Shown here: piece after piece, positions 16,808-27,400 of the stretch
How positions within the stretch are numbered: position 1 is the first letter of the stretch
Layout: every line of letters starts with the position of its first letter
Assembly (NCBI GenBank): GCA_019694755.1
Contig: JAIBBI010000024.1
Span: 1 to 47,626 of the forward strand
DNA: 47,626 nt
Direction: 5' to 3'
DNA from: Gemmataceae bacterium
GTDB taxonomy: Bacteria > Planctomycetota > Planctomycetia > Gemmatales > Gemmataceae
Notes under the pieces: generated by a model
The model's input: only the letters and a program-made list of their open reading frames with translations
Database searches by the model: none
What the model was told of the DNA's origin: nothing
Position numbers and translations under genes: made by a program

Positions 16808-17659
16808 ATGGCGGATCAAATGCTCCTGAGCCTCGGATCGGCAGCGACGGCGGGCGCGGTGGCGGCCGGGTACGAACGGGTCGCCGACCTAACCGATTGG
16901 CTCAATCGGCGGACCGGCGACGGAATCGCCAGGCGAATGAAGTCCGTCGGAATGGACGTAACCGTGCTACCGGCCTGGCTGCGGTTGTGGCGCGGGCTGA
17001 CGCTGGCGACATTTCTCGGGTGGTGGTTCTTTGCCCAGTCGCCGCCCCTGGCGGTGAGTCTCGCGTTTCTCGTCCAGCAACTCGGGCCGCTCTGGTTCGA
17101 CGTGCGCGTGGAAGCCCGGCGGAAGCTCGTCAACGAGCAGACCGCCAACGCGGCCCGCAAGCTCGCCGGCCAGGTCCGCGTCGGTATGCCGTTCGGCGAA
17201 GCATTGCAAGCCGTGGCCGCCGAATCACCCGCGCCTCTGGGACTATCGCTCCGCCGGGCGACGCAACAACTCGACCAGGGCAAGTCGGTCCGCGACGCCC
17301 TCGCCGACCTGCGGCAGAATCTGCGGACGGATGCGATCGCCCTGCTGACCTCCGCATTACTCGTCGCTTCCGAGAGCGGCGGCAAGCTGGCGGATCTGCT
17401 CGACAAGATCAGCCTCAGCCTCGACGAGTTTCAGCGGGTGCAACGCAAGCGCGAGTCGGACACGGCATCGGGTCGGCTCATGGTGCGGATCATGGCCGTG
17501 TTTCCCGTGGGGTTCTTCGCCTTCTTTTACGGCACCGCACCGGACCAGTTCGACAAGGTGCTCACCACACTCCCGGGGCAACTGGTGCTCGCGACTGCCA
17601 TCGTACTCACTTACGTGAGCATCCGGTGGGCCCGCCACATCCTGGCGCGCAAGGGGTGA
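16808..17659 (+). CDS. tadB: TadB inner-membrane platform protein
   Basis: 283 aa. The ATG at 16808 is 7 bases after the cpaF stop, with GTGAGG upstream. It contains a T2SS-F domain (about 105-250) with ARKLAGQVRVGMPFGEALQAVA and the paired helices LTSALLVASESGGKLADLLDKIS. Hydrophobic segments lie near 55-85 and at the C-terminus (ILTYVSIRWARHIL). TadB and TadC form the inner-membrane platform that CpaF rotates or drives. Gene order cpaF-tadB-tadC is canonical. Confidence 0.92.
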   Translation: MADQMLLSLGSAATAGAVAAGYERVADLTDWLNRRTGDGIARRMKSVGMDVTVLPAWLRLWRGLTLATFLGWWFFAQSPPLAVSLAFLVQQLGPLWFDVRVEARRKLVNEQTANAARKLAGQVRVGMPFGEALQAVAAESPAPLGLSLRRATQQLDQGKSVRDALADLRQNLRTDAIALLTSALLVASESGGKLADLLDKISLSLDEFQRVQRKRESDTASGRLMVRIMAVFPVGFFAFFYGTAPDQFDKVLTTLPGQLVLATAIVLTYVSIRWARHILARKG

Positions 17660-17665
17660 ACCGTC

Positions 17666-18556
17666 ATGCACGACCAATTGCTACTGATGACAGGCTTGAC
17701 CACGGCCGCGAGCCTCGGGTCGGCAGCGTGGCAGGTGATCGGCCCCGAGCGATTGCCGGCCGGGCTCACAGATTCGGAACGTCGACGCCGGACCGCGCTG
17801 GCAGACGAGTCGTTCGTATTCCGCTGGATGGGAGAGCCGGCCCGCTGGCTCGCCGCGCTGGCACCGCGCGTCGCCTCGCCGGCCGCTTTCACTCGCCTCT
17901 CGCACGACCTCGAGTTGCTCGAGATCCGGCACTGGCGCGGTGACGAGTTTGCGGCCGTCAAATCCCTCGAGGCCATCCCCGTGGTCGGGATGATCGCGCT
18001 GTTGGTCGGGTACTTCGCGGGGCCAACGGTCACGGCCATCGCCATCGGCCTGGGGATCGTCGCCGTGCCGTTCGTGCTGATGCATGATCTCCGCTCGCGG
18101 GCCGGCACTTATGTCGCGAATGTCCGCCTCCGACTGCCGTACGTCCTGGACCTGATGACGTTGGTGCTTGAAGCCGGGGCGGGCACACTGCCGGCCTGCC
18201 TCGAGCGGGCAGCCGAGGAATGTGAGGATCATCCGCTGGGTCTGGAACTGCAACGGGTGCTGACAGGATTGAAGCAGGGAGCCTCGCAGGCAGACATGCT
18301 TCGCGAGATGGATCGTCGACTGGCCGACCCGGATGTCCGCGAACTGGTATCAACGCTGACCACGGCCGAGGAGCGAGGCATCCCGCTGAAGGAGGCATTG
18401 CGAAGTCAGGCCGACCGCATGCGCCGCCGGGAAGTGCAGTGGCTGGAGAAGTCGGCCGAGGAAGCCAAGGTCCACATTACTTGGCCCGCCCTGCTGGTGA
18501 TGGTGGCGTGCCTGCTTATCATCGCCGCGCCGTGGGTGATCATTCTGGTGGTGTGA
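17666..18556 (+). CDS. tadC: TadC inner-membrane platform protein
   Basis: 296 aa, starting 6 bases after tadB. It has a T2SS-F domain with LRLPYVLDLMTLVLEAGAGTLPACLERAAE and ELVSTLTTAEERGIPLKEALRSQADRMR, the standard TadC signature. Hydrophobic pairs lie near 105-140 and at the C-terminal end (LLVMVACLLIIAAPWVIILVV). It partners TadB. Confidence 0.92.
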   Translation: MHDQLLLMTGLTTAASLGSAAWQVIGPERLPAGLTDSERRRRTALADESFVFRWMGEPARWLAALAPRVASPAAFTRLSHDLELLEIRHWRGDEFAAVKSLEAIPVVGMIALLVGYFAGPTVTAIAIGLGIVAVPFVLMHDLRSRAGTYVANVRLRLPYVLDLMTLVLEAGAGTLPACLERAAEECEDHPLGLELQRVLTGLKQGASQADMLREMDRRLADPDVRELVSTLTTAEERGIPLKEALRSQADRMRRREVQWLEKSAEEAKVHITWPALLVMVACLLIIAAPWVIILVV

Positions 18557-18572
18557 TCGAAGGAGAAGTGAC

Positions 18573-19313
18573 ATGGCGGCCTGTATCGAGATTGTTCGCG
18601 GACCGGATGCCGGGTGGAAGTACCGCATGACGGGCGGCGACGTCCGCATCGGCCGGGGCGCGGGGCACGCGATCCGCATCCCCGATCCCGCGTGGCCCAC
18701 GGGATCGCTCCACATTCAACACCGGCAGGGCGGGTACGTGGTCACCAATCACCTGCCTCACCCGGTCTATCTCGACGAGCGTCCACTCGCACCGGAGCAG
18801 CAGCAGACGTGGTACGCCGGGGGGCTGCTGCAACCCACGGCGTCGACTCTGTTGCGACTAGTGGTGTCGGAGGGGGAGGCGGAATCGAGCACGGCGTCAG
18901 GTCCGGTGGTGGCCGAGGGGCCTACCGTGAAGCGGTCGTCGATCGCGCTCAACGCAGTGCTCGCCGGTTTGATACTCCTGGGGCTACCGCTCGTCTGGTG
19001 GGCGATGCAACCGGGCCCGAAGGTCGATCCGGTCGCGCGGATGCACCGGGCAGTCGTGGCCCTCGATCAGGCCATCGCCGGCCACCCGGCCGACTCGCCG
19101 CAGTACCGGCTCGTGAAAATCCTGCGCGAAGCCGTGCTCGCCGAGTCTCAACGCGACTCGGCAACGGCTTATGCACTGTATGAGCAGGCCCGGCAGCAGG
19201 TCCGCCTGGCCCGCACTGGCGGCGGAATCGTCGACCAGTTCTGGGATCAACTGACCAATGAAATCGCCCGGCGGTGCCAGGTGCTCGCCCCACCGGCCAG
19301 GCGACAGGAGTAA
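18573..19313 (+). CDS. FHA-domain membrane protein of the Tad operon
   Basis: 246 aa; GAAGGAGAAG precedes the ATG. An FHA domain spans about residues 1-97: DVRIGRGAGHAIRIPD, then GSLHIQHRQGGYVVTNHLPHPVYLDERPL. The usual SxxH is replaced by SLHIQH, so phosphopeptide binding may be altered. A transmembrane helix (about 124-145) follows, then a charged helical region (about 150-245) with a TPR-like look (RLVKILREAVLAESQRDSAT). FHA domains bind phosphothreonine, so the cytoplasmic N-terminus probably reads kinase output on the pilus machine. It sits between TadC and the double pseudokinase. Confidence 0.85.
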   Translation: MAACIEIVRGPDAGWKYRMTGGDVRIGRGAGHAIRIPDPAWPTGSLHIQHRQGGYVVTNHLPHPVYLDERPLAPEQQQTWYAGGLLQPTASTLLRLVVSEGEAESSTASGPVVAEGPTVKRSSIALNAVLAGLILLGLPLVWWAMQPGPKVDPVARMHRAVVALDQAIAGHPADSPQYRLVKILREAVLAESQRDSATAYALYEQARQQVRLARTGGGIVDQFWDQLTNEIARRCQVLAPPARRQE

Positions 19314-19320
19314 CTCCACC

Positions 19321-21360
19321 ATGCCCCTTCTCAAGCGATACGACATCCGCACCAGTGGCGACTGGTCCGTCTGGCGGGCCCAGGATGACGTCACCCGGCA
19401 GTATCACCTCGTCAAGCAAGTGGCCGAAGGTTCGCCGTATCGCGCGCAACTGCTCCGCCGGCTCGAGCACGAGACGGCATTCCTCGGCCAATTCACGCAT
19501 GCTCATCTGCTGCGGCCGGTGCGGATCGAGCCGACCGAGCATCGTGCGATTTTCGAAGACGTTCAGTGCTCGTTGGCCCAGTATGTCCGTGGCCAGGGTC
19601 CGCTCACGCCGGCCCAAGTCGGCCAGGTACTGCTCCAGGCGTCCGAGGCGTTGTCCGCGCTGCATGCTCGCAAGAAGGGGCACGGGTGCGTCAACCTGCA
19701 CTCGCTCTTCGTCGGGCCTGAGGGTGACGTGAAATTCGCCGACTTCCTGGGCTACGAGTTTGACACCTCGCCGCAGATCCCCGTGCCCGACCCGGAACTT
19801 GTATATCAGGCTCCCGAGGTGATCGACTCGGGGCTAGGCCGGATCGGGCCGTCGGCGGATCTTTACTGCCTCGGCTATGCCACGCTCGAACTGCTCCTGG
19901 GCGATCGCTTCGAGCAACTCTTCGACTTGCCGCCGGGCGTGAACTGGCTGGCTTGGCATGCCGACCCGCGTAAGCAACTCGTCGACTGGAAGGCGTCACT
20001 CGGGCATGTCTCGGCCGGGCTTGTCGATCTGATCGAGGGCTTGATCGTCAAGGCGCCCGGCGAGCGGGCGTATCACACGGCCGCGGAGTTCACGGCCGCG
20101 CTGAAACGCTCGCGACTGGCGCAGTCGCTCGCACTGCCGTTCTACCGGCATGTCGAGCCCGCGAGCAAGCCGCAGCCGCGCTATCGCCCGGGCCCGGTGA
20201 AGCCGCGCCGCCCCGGCGGACGCGGGCCGTACCTGACGCTGACTCCGCTGGACTCCAGCCTGCCCACGCGGTCGTTCTCGCCCGGCAAGGCGGTCCTCGT
20301 GGGCCGGGCGGACAGTTGCCAACTCATTCCGCACGGCCCCGGGGTCTCGGCCAAGCACGCACTTCTCAATTGTCACGACGACGGCATCTGGCGGGCCTAC
20401 GATCTCGCCTCCACGAGCGGCCTCTTTGTCAACGGCGTGCCCCGTCCCAGGACCCGCCTGCGACCCGGACACGTGCTCGGATTCGGAGGCGTCGGCTATC
20501 GTGTCAGCCTGCGAACCACATCGCGCCGTGGAGTCAGCAAGTTTCAAATCCGCGAGTTACTCCACGAGGGCGCCAATGGCCGGCTGTTTCGCGCCGATTG
20601 GGTCGCCCACGACGGTCGGGCCGTCGCCCTCCGCTTCCTGCCCATTGCGTTCGAAAACGACGAAGTCGAGATGCGGCGATTCCTTCGCGGCATCCCGGCC
20701 GCATCGACCCTCCGCCATCCCAACCTCGTCCGCCTGTACCGCGCGGGCGTCAGCCGGATGGGAGCCGAGCGGGTGTGGTATCTCGCCATGGAGTACTGTC
20801 CCGGCCGAAGCTTGCGCGACCGAATGCAGACGCACGAACCACTACCTGTGAGCGATCTCGTCCGCCTGGCCCGCGACCTGGCGTCCGCGATCACCGCGCT
20901 GGGCGCGAACGGGTGGGTGCATCGGAACATCAACCCGTCGTGCGTACTGCTCGCCGAAGACGGTACGGCGAAGCTCGGCGACTTCGGCGCGTATCGTCCG
21001 TCCGTCGCGGAAACCGATCGCGCGGTGACTGTGGTCGCGGGGCCCCGCGGCGATCTGGTGTATCAGGCGCCCGAGTGCGTGGCCGGCGAGGGCGAGCCGA
21101 CCGCCGCGGCCGATGTCTACAGCCTCGGGGCGACACTCTTCGAGGCGGCGACCGGCCAGCCGTCGTTCGACAAACGACTGAGTTACCCGGAGTTGTGCAA
21201 GGCTGTGTGCGAGAGCCCGACGCCAGATCCGAAAGCCCTTCGGCCCGACCTGCCGACCCCCATGCGCGATGTGATCATGACGGCAATGGCTCGGCTGCCG
21301 ATGCAGCGATTCGCGACGGCCAACGCGCTGCTCGATGCCGTGAGGAGTTGCGAAATGTGA
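19321..21360 (+). CDS. Pseudokinase-FHA-pseudokinase scaffold protein of the Tad operon
   Basis: 679 aa, ATG at 19321. Three domains are visible. The first kinase fold (about 5-265) keeps a candidate Lys32 (VKQV) and an APE motif (164-166), but HRD is replaced by HGC (121-123) and DFG by DFL (141-143). The FHA domain (about 322-398) has VLVGR, SAKH (Ser343, His346) and VNG (Asn371), the residues that bind phosphothreonine. The second kinase fold (about 405-675) has the VAIK Lys replaced by Arg438 (VALRF), HRD by HRN (Asn536), intact DFG (554-556) and APE (583-585). Neither lobe should phosphorylate efficiently, so it is probably a scaffold or allosteric adaptor that docks on a phosphorylated partner via FHA. 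No transmembrane segment is seen. The catalytic losses are read directly; the role is inferred. Confidence 0.9.
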   Translation: MPLLKRYDIRTSGDWSVWRAQDDVTRQYHLVKQVAEGSPYRAQLLRRLEHETAFLGQFTHAHLLRPVRIEPTEHRAIFEDVQCSLAQYVRGQGPLTPAQVGQVLLQASEALSALHARKKGHGCVNLHSLFVGPEGDVKFADFLGYEFDTSPQIPVPDPELVYQAPEVIDSGLGRIGPSADLYCLGYATLELLLGDRFEQLFDLPPGVNWLAWHADPRKQLVDWKASLGHVSAGLVDLIEGLIVKAPGERAYHTAAEFTAALKRSRLAQSLALPFYRHVEPASKPQPRYRPGPVKPRRPGGRGPYLTLTPLDSSLPTRSFSPGKAVLVGRADSCQLIPHGPGVSAKHALLNCHDDGIWRAYDLASTSGLFVNGVPRPRTRLRPGHVLGFGGVGYRVSLRTTSRRGVSKFQIRELLHEGANGRLFRADWVAHDGRAVALRFLPIAFENDEVEMRRFLRGIPAASTLRHPNLVRLYRAGVSRMGAERVWYLAMEYCPGRSLRDRMQTHEPLPVSDLVRLARDLASAITALGANGWVHRNINPSCVLLAEDGTAKLGDFGAYRPSVAETDRAVTVVAGPRGDLVYQAPECVAGEGEPTAAADVYSLGATLFEAATGQPSFDKRLSYPELCKAVCESPTPDPKALRPDLPTPMRDVIMTAMARLPMQRFATANALLDAVRSCEM

Positions 21361-21465
21361 CACAGTTGGGCGACGCGATCTGGCCGGAGAAAACTGAATT
21401 CTCGCTTGTTCATCGATTTTCGGGCGAGTAAGGTAATGGGACTCATCCGACTCGGAGTCCGTCCT

Positions 21466-24400
21466 ATGCCCTATCGCACGCTCCCGCTTCGACTGCGCGA
21501 ACTGGAACACCGCATCGCCCCTGCGATCCTGTCGCGCGGCGACCGTCATTTCACCGATTCTGAGATCCTCGTCAAACTCGTCAGCCCCGACCCGTTGTTC
21601 CACCTGACGGGAAGGGTAGTGGCCGACCGAATCACCGACATTGACTTGTCCGGGAGCGAGTTGCTCTACCGCCGGGAATCGGAGACCACCGGTGTGGTGC
21701 TGGCGAAGCTGCGCGCGGGGGCGGACCCGGAGGCGGTGGCCGCCCAATTTCGGGGCCGGCCCGGCGTCGAATTTGCCGAGGTGAATCACGTCGCCCTCGG
21801 CGACCCTCGTGAGTGGGTGCCGAACGATCCGCTGTATGCCACCCCGGGCCAATGGCACATCGGCAAGATGCAGGTCGACAAAGCCTGGGACATCACCAAG
21901 GGCAGCCCCGGCGTGACCGTGGCCGTGTTGGATGATGGGCTGCCGACATCTTTCGAACACAAGGACTTGATCGACAATCGTTGGACTAACCCGTTCGAAA
22001 TCGAAGGCGACGACATCGATAACGACGGAAACGGGTTCAAAGACGATGTCTTTGGCTGGGATTTTCCCTCGAACGACAGCAACCCCAGCCCAGTCGGGGC
22101 GTCCACCCACGGCACCCAGATCGCGGGAATAATTGGGGCAACGAGCAATAACGCGCTCGGCGTGACCGGAATAGCGGGTGGAGATGGTACAGTCGGTGGT
22201 GCGCGATTGATGAGCGTGCGCATCGTCAGTACTCTGCTCTTGGAATCCAATGTCATAGGTGGAATCACATACGCGGCAAACTCTGGTGCCAAGATCATCA
22301 ACTTGAGTTGGAACACAGATTCAATCGCCCAGTCCACGACTGTTCAGGACGCCTTGGACTTCGCATACACTGATCGCAAGGCGCTGATGTTCTTCTCGGC
22401 CGGAAACAACAACACCAACATCGCGGCCCGGTCTTCACTCAATCATGTCATCTTTGTTGCAAACACGACGCCGACCGACGGTCGGTTCGACGATGTGAGT
22501 TACGGAAGCAACTACGGCCCTTGGGTCGATATTAGCGCGCCTGGTACAGCCATCGTCACGACATCGACTGGCAACAGCGGTGGGAGCAAAAACACGGAGG
22601 ATTACGCGAGCAACACGAACACCACCACGCTGAATACCGGTACCAGTTTCGCGGCACCGAATGCCGCAGCCGTTGCCGCCTTAATCTGGAGCAAGAATCC
22701 GACCTGGACGCGGGACCAAGTCGCCGCGCAACTGCTCGGCACGGCCGACAGTATCGACAACATCGGCCCCAACGGCGTCGGCCAGATGGGCACCGGGCGG
22801 GTCAACGCGTGGCGAGCGTTGACGGAGACGCTGAAGGCACCGACGATCGATGGAATAGTGGAACTTCCCGACGGGGTTGGCTTTGTCAGCGAACTCAAGT
22901 CGCTGACCATTCGGGCATCAGACCGGTTTCTATCGAGTAGCGTTACGTCAGCAGCCTTCGAACTTCGCGGCGACGGCCCGGACGGCGTGTTCGATACTGC
23001 CGACGATCGCCTCGTCGTGCTGACGCCCGCTCCTTACCGTGTTGGCAGCAACAGCATCGTTTTCGCAGTCGATGGCATGCCCCTCGATCGTTACCGGTTC
23101 ACTGTTCGATCGGGCGCATACGGTTTGCGGGATCCGTTCGGAGTCTCCCTCGACGGCGACGCAAATGGCGCTGCGGGCGGCGACTGGGTGCGCACGTTCT
23201 TTGCGTCGGGCTCGAATCTCGTCACCGATGAGTTCCCGGTCAACACCTACACTACAAGCGATCAGTCCGAGTCTTCCGTCGCCATGGATGACGCCGGTAA
23301 TGCAGTCGTTGTCTGGTCGAGCTTCGGCCAAGACGGCAGCGGATACGGCATCTTCGGCCAGCGATTCGACGACAGCGGCGCCCCGGTAGGGGGTGAGTTT
23401 CAAGTCAACTCTTATGTGAACAACCACCAGCGCTACCCGGCGGTTGCGAGTTATGGGCTCGGTGGCTTCCTCGTCGTGTGGGATAGTGAGAACGCTACGA
23501 TCCGAGGTCAGCGATTCGATGCCACCGGCACGAAAATCGGAGGTGATTTCGCAGTAAGTGAGTATACCGGCAATCACCTTTACAGCGCTCCCTCCGTGAC
23601 GATTGCGGGAGACGGCACGACCACCGTCGTGTATCAGAGGTATGTTTCGGGCGTCAACACCTGGGACGTTTTCGGAAAACGGTATGACGCCAACGGCGTT
23701 GCGCTCAGCGGGCAGTTCGCGATCAATGGACACATCTCTGGATCCCAAACGAACCCCGTCGTAGCATCCGACGCCGATGGTGATTTTGTGGTCTTTTGGG
23801 AGAGTGACGACCCTTACTACCTTCAGAATGGCCTCTTTTATCAACGCTACAACTCAGCAGGAAGTTACGTCAGCGGACCGCATCAATTGCATGCTGCCGG
23901 CAACTACAATCCGGCAATCGCGAGGTCACCCTCAGGAGTCGGCCTGGTCGTGTGGCAAAATGTTAATGACGGCAGCGGCACTGGTATCATGGGCCGTTGG
24001 CTAGACTCCAACGGATTCCCAACAGGAACGTCCAAGGATTTGAATACGTTCAAAACTGGCGACCAGGCGAGTCCTTCCGTCGCAATGGATGCGGATGGCT
24101 ATTCCTTGGTTGTCTGGCATAGCGATGTACAGGATGCCCTCGGCACGAGAAGCGTGTATGGACAACGGTTCGATCCCAATGGCAACGCGTTGGGCGGCGA
24201 GTTCCTAGTGAACACTACTCTTGCGGGGGCACAGAGCCTACCATCTGTGGCAATGAATCAACAGGGTGGGACTTTCGTCGCATGGCAAGACGACCAACTC
24301 GACGGTAATAGCAATGGGGTCTTCGGTCGACGCTATGGTGCGGGCGCGTCCGCGCCCGTGCGAGTCGCTCAAATTCGGACCGCTGCTGGTGAGTGGATTG

Positions 24401-27400
24401 AGGACGGCGAAGCCCTTCTCTTGTCGCCTACGGCCCTGGTCGCCGGCTTTGACCTGCCGGTGAATGTGGCCTCGGCGACGAACGTCGCCAACTGGCAATT
24501 GACTCGCAATGGTACGGTACACGGCATCAGTGGCCTGGCGTTTGCGTTCAATCCCGCGACCAAGCTCAATGAAGTGACTTTGACGCCTGCCAGTCCATTG
24601 TCCGCGGGCGACTATATTCTGACGGCCAAACAAACCATCCGTGACACCATTGGCAATCCCATCGATGGCGACGGTGACGGCGTGCCGGGCGGGGACTTCG
24701 TGCGCACCTTCTCGGTCGTCACGCTCGTGCCACTCGGACCGGAGTTTCCCGTCAACGCGACGACGACTGACCACCAGCGCCGACCGCGCCTCGGCGTAGC
24801 GGCCGACGGAACGGCCGTGGTGTCCTGGCATAGCGCATCCGCCGACGGCTCCAGTCAGGGGGTCGTCGCCCAGCGTCTGAACGCTGCCGGTAATGCGATC
24901 GGTGGCGAGATTCCGGTCAACAGCTACACAACGGACGCCCAACAGAATCTCGCTATTGCGGTCGCGGCCAACGGTGACTTTGTTGTGACCTGGGAGAGCA
25001 ACGGCCAAGATGGCAGCGGCTACGGCGTCTTCGCCCAGCGGTTCGCTGCGAATGGGTCAAAGATCGGGAGCGAGTTTGCAGTAAACACGGAAACGTTGGG
25101 GAATCAGACTTCGGCCGAAATTGCCATGGATCAGGATGGCGACTTCGTCATCACCTGGGTCGGACTCGACTCTAGTGGTTATGGCGTGTTTGCCCAACGA
25201 TTCGCCAGCACTGGCTCCAAGATCGGGCCGGAGTTTCCTGTCAACACGTCGACGATTGACCGGCAGGACGGCCCCAGCATCGCCATGGATTCTGACGGCG
25301 ATTTCGTGATCGCCTGGCAGACCAATCAAACTGATGGCGGCGCGGATTGGGGGATTCACGCGCAACGATTCAGCGCGGTAGGTGCCAAGGTCGGCACAGA
25401 GTTTCAGGTCCACACCTTTACCACCGATCATCAGCGATTTCCGTCCGTTGCAATGCATGGTGATGGGCAATTCGTCGTCAGTTGGCGGAGTTCGGGCCAA
25501 GACGGGTCAGGGTATGGCGTATTCGGTCAGCGGTTTGCCAGCGATGGCACGAAGAGCGGGGCGGAGTTTCGCGTCAACTCCATCACGACCAATGATCAGT
25601 CAAGCCCGTCCATGGCCCTTGACGCCGGTGGAAATCTGCTCGTAACTTGGGTCTCGATGGAACAAGACGGCTCCGGAGGCGGCATCTATGGCCAGTGGTT
25701 CCTGCCGGACGGCGTGAAACACGGCACGGAGTTTCGCGTCAACACATTCACTGCCAACAACCAGTACGCGGCAAGCGTTGCCCATGGTGCCGATGGCTCC
25801 ACGCTCGTTGCCTGGGAGAGCTTCAACCAAGATGGCTCCGGCTACGGTATCTACGCCCAGCGCTTCGGTCCCAACCCCGCCCCAGCCGTGGTGGCCGTCA
25901 CGCCGGTCACGTTCTTTGAAGAAAAGATCGGCGAAGGCAACATCTTCGACATCTTCCACGACCCAAACCAGGCCGACGATAAGCTTACCTACACCCTCGG
26001 AATCGTCAGCCCGCCGGGCCTGGTTGATTCCGTCTCCGTCGTCAACGGGAATCTTTCGATCACGCCGACCGTCAATGCTTTTGGATCCGGGACGGTCAAG
26101 ATCAAGGCCACCGATTCCTACGGACTGTGGGCCGAGGCAACAGTTCCGATCAGCATTCTGCCCGTTAACGATCGGCCGACCTTCACACGCGGCAAGGACA
26201 TCACCGTCCCGGTGAATTTCGTCGAGCAAGTCTACACCAACTGGGCGACCGCCATCAGCCCCGGAGCGAGTAACGAATCCTCACAGTCTGTCACGTTCGA
26301 GATTGTCGGGAACACCCGGCCCGACCTGTTCACCAACCTGCAATTGCTGCCCAATGGGACTCTGCTCGTTGATCCCACGGACGAGTTGTACGGCGCGGCG
26401 GTCGTACAAGTCCGGGCGAAAGACGACGGCGGGACGGCGAACAGTGGCGTCGACATCTCACTGGTCCAGACTTTCACTGTTACCATTGTGCCCGACTTCC
26501 CGTTCGGCTTTGCCGGCAAGGAGATTCGGGCCAACTTTACGCAGACTGGCTCGCAAGGCGATTCGGCCGTCGCCCTCGACGGCTCCGGCAATGTTGTGGT
26601 CGTGTGGGCCGGCAACGGGTCCGGCGACACGGACGGCATCTTCGGACAACGCTACGACCGGCAGGGCAATAAAGTCGGCGTCGAGTTCCCGATCAACACG
26701 ACCGTCGTGGGCGTTCAATCGAATCCGGCGATCTCCGCTTCTGCGGACGGCCGATTTGTCGTCACCTGGCAGGGCAACGGGGCCGGCGACTCGGGCGGCA
26801 TCTTCTTCCAGCGGTTCCTCGCCGACGGGGCGCCGGTCGGCGGAGAGACGCTGGTCAACGCCGCGGTAACGGCCGGCGTCCAGGAACTGCCGGCCATCGC
26901 CCTCAACGATGCCGGCGCTTTCATTGTCACCTGGAATGACCGCAACGGCGTGAGTGATGCCGTCATCACCGCCCGTACGTTCGACTTTGCGACCGGCATC
27001 GGTGGGAGCGAGTACGCCCACCAGCCGACCAATTCGACCGTCTTCGCCCCCGCCCGCGTCGCCTACATCGTCGACGGATCCGATGTCAGCAATTCGAAGG
27101 CCGTGATCGCCTGGCAGGCGGGAGCGACCGGGCAAGACGTGCGTTTCGCGACATATGGCGCAAACAACACTGGCGGCACAGTGATCGCAAATGCGACGAC
27201 GGCCGGCGACCAGTTCCTCGGCAGCGTCGACATGGATGCCGACGGTGATATCGTGATCGCCTTTTCAGGCCCAGCCAACTCTGGCGACATCTACTTCCGC
27301 AGGTTCAATTTCAACGGTACGCCCAAAGACATCGCGGACGTACCAGTTAACACCACTACCACCGGCACACAGTCGAGCCCGCGCGTCACCATCGATGTCG

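Noticed and set aside
20842-22110. A 422-codon minus-strand frame opposite the double pseudokinase and the subtilase
   Set aside because: It spans the ends of two well-supported plus-strand genes and has no recognisable domain. High GC gives long open frames on the opposite strand.
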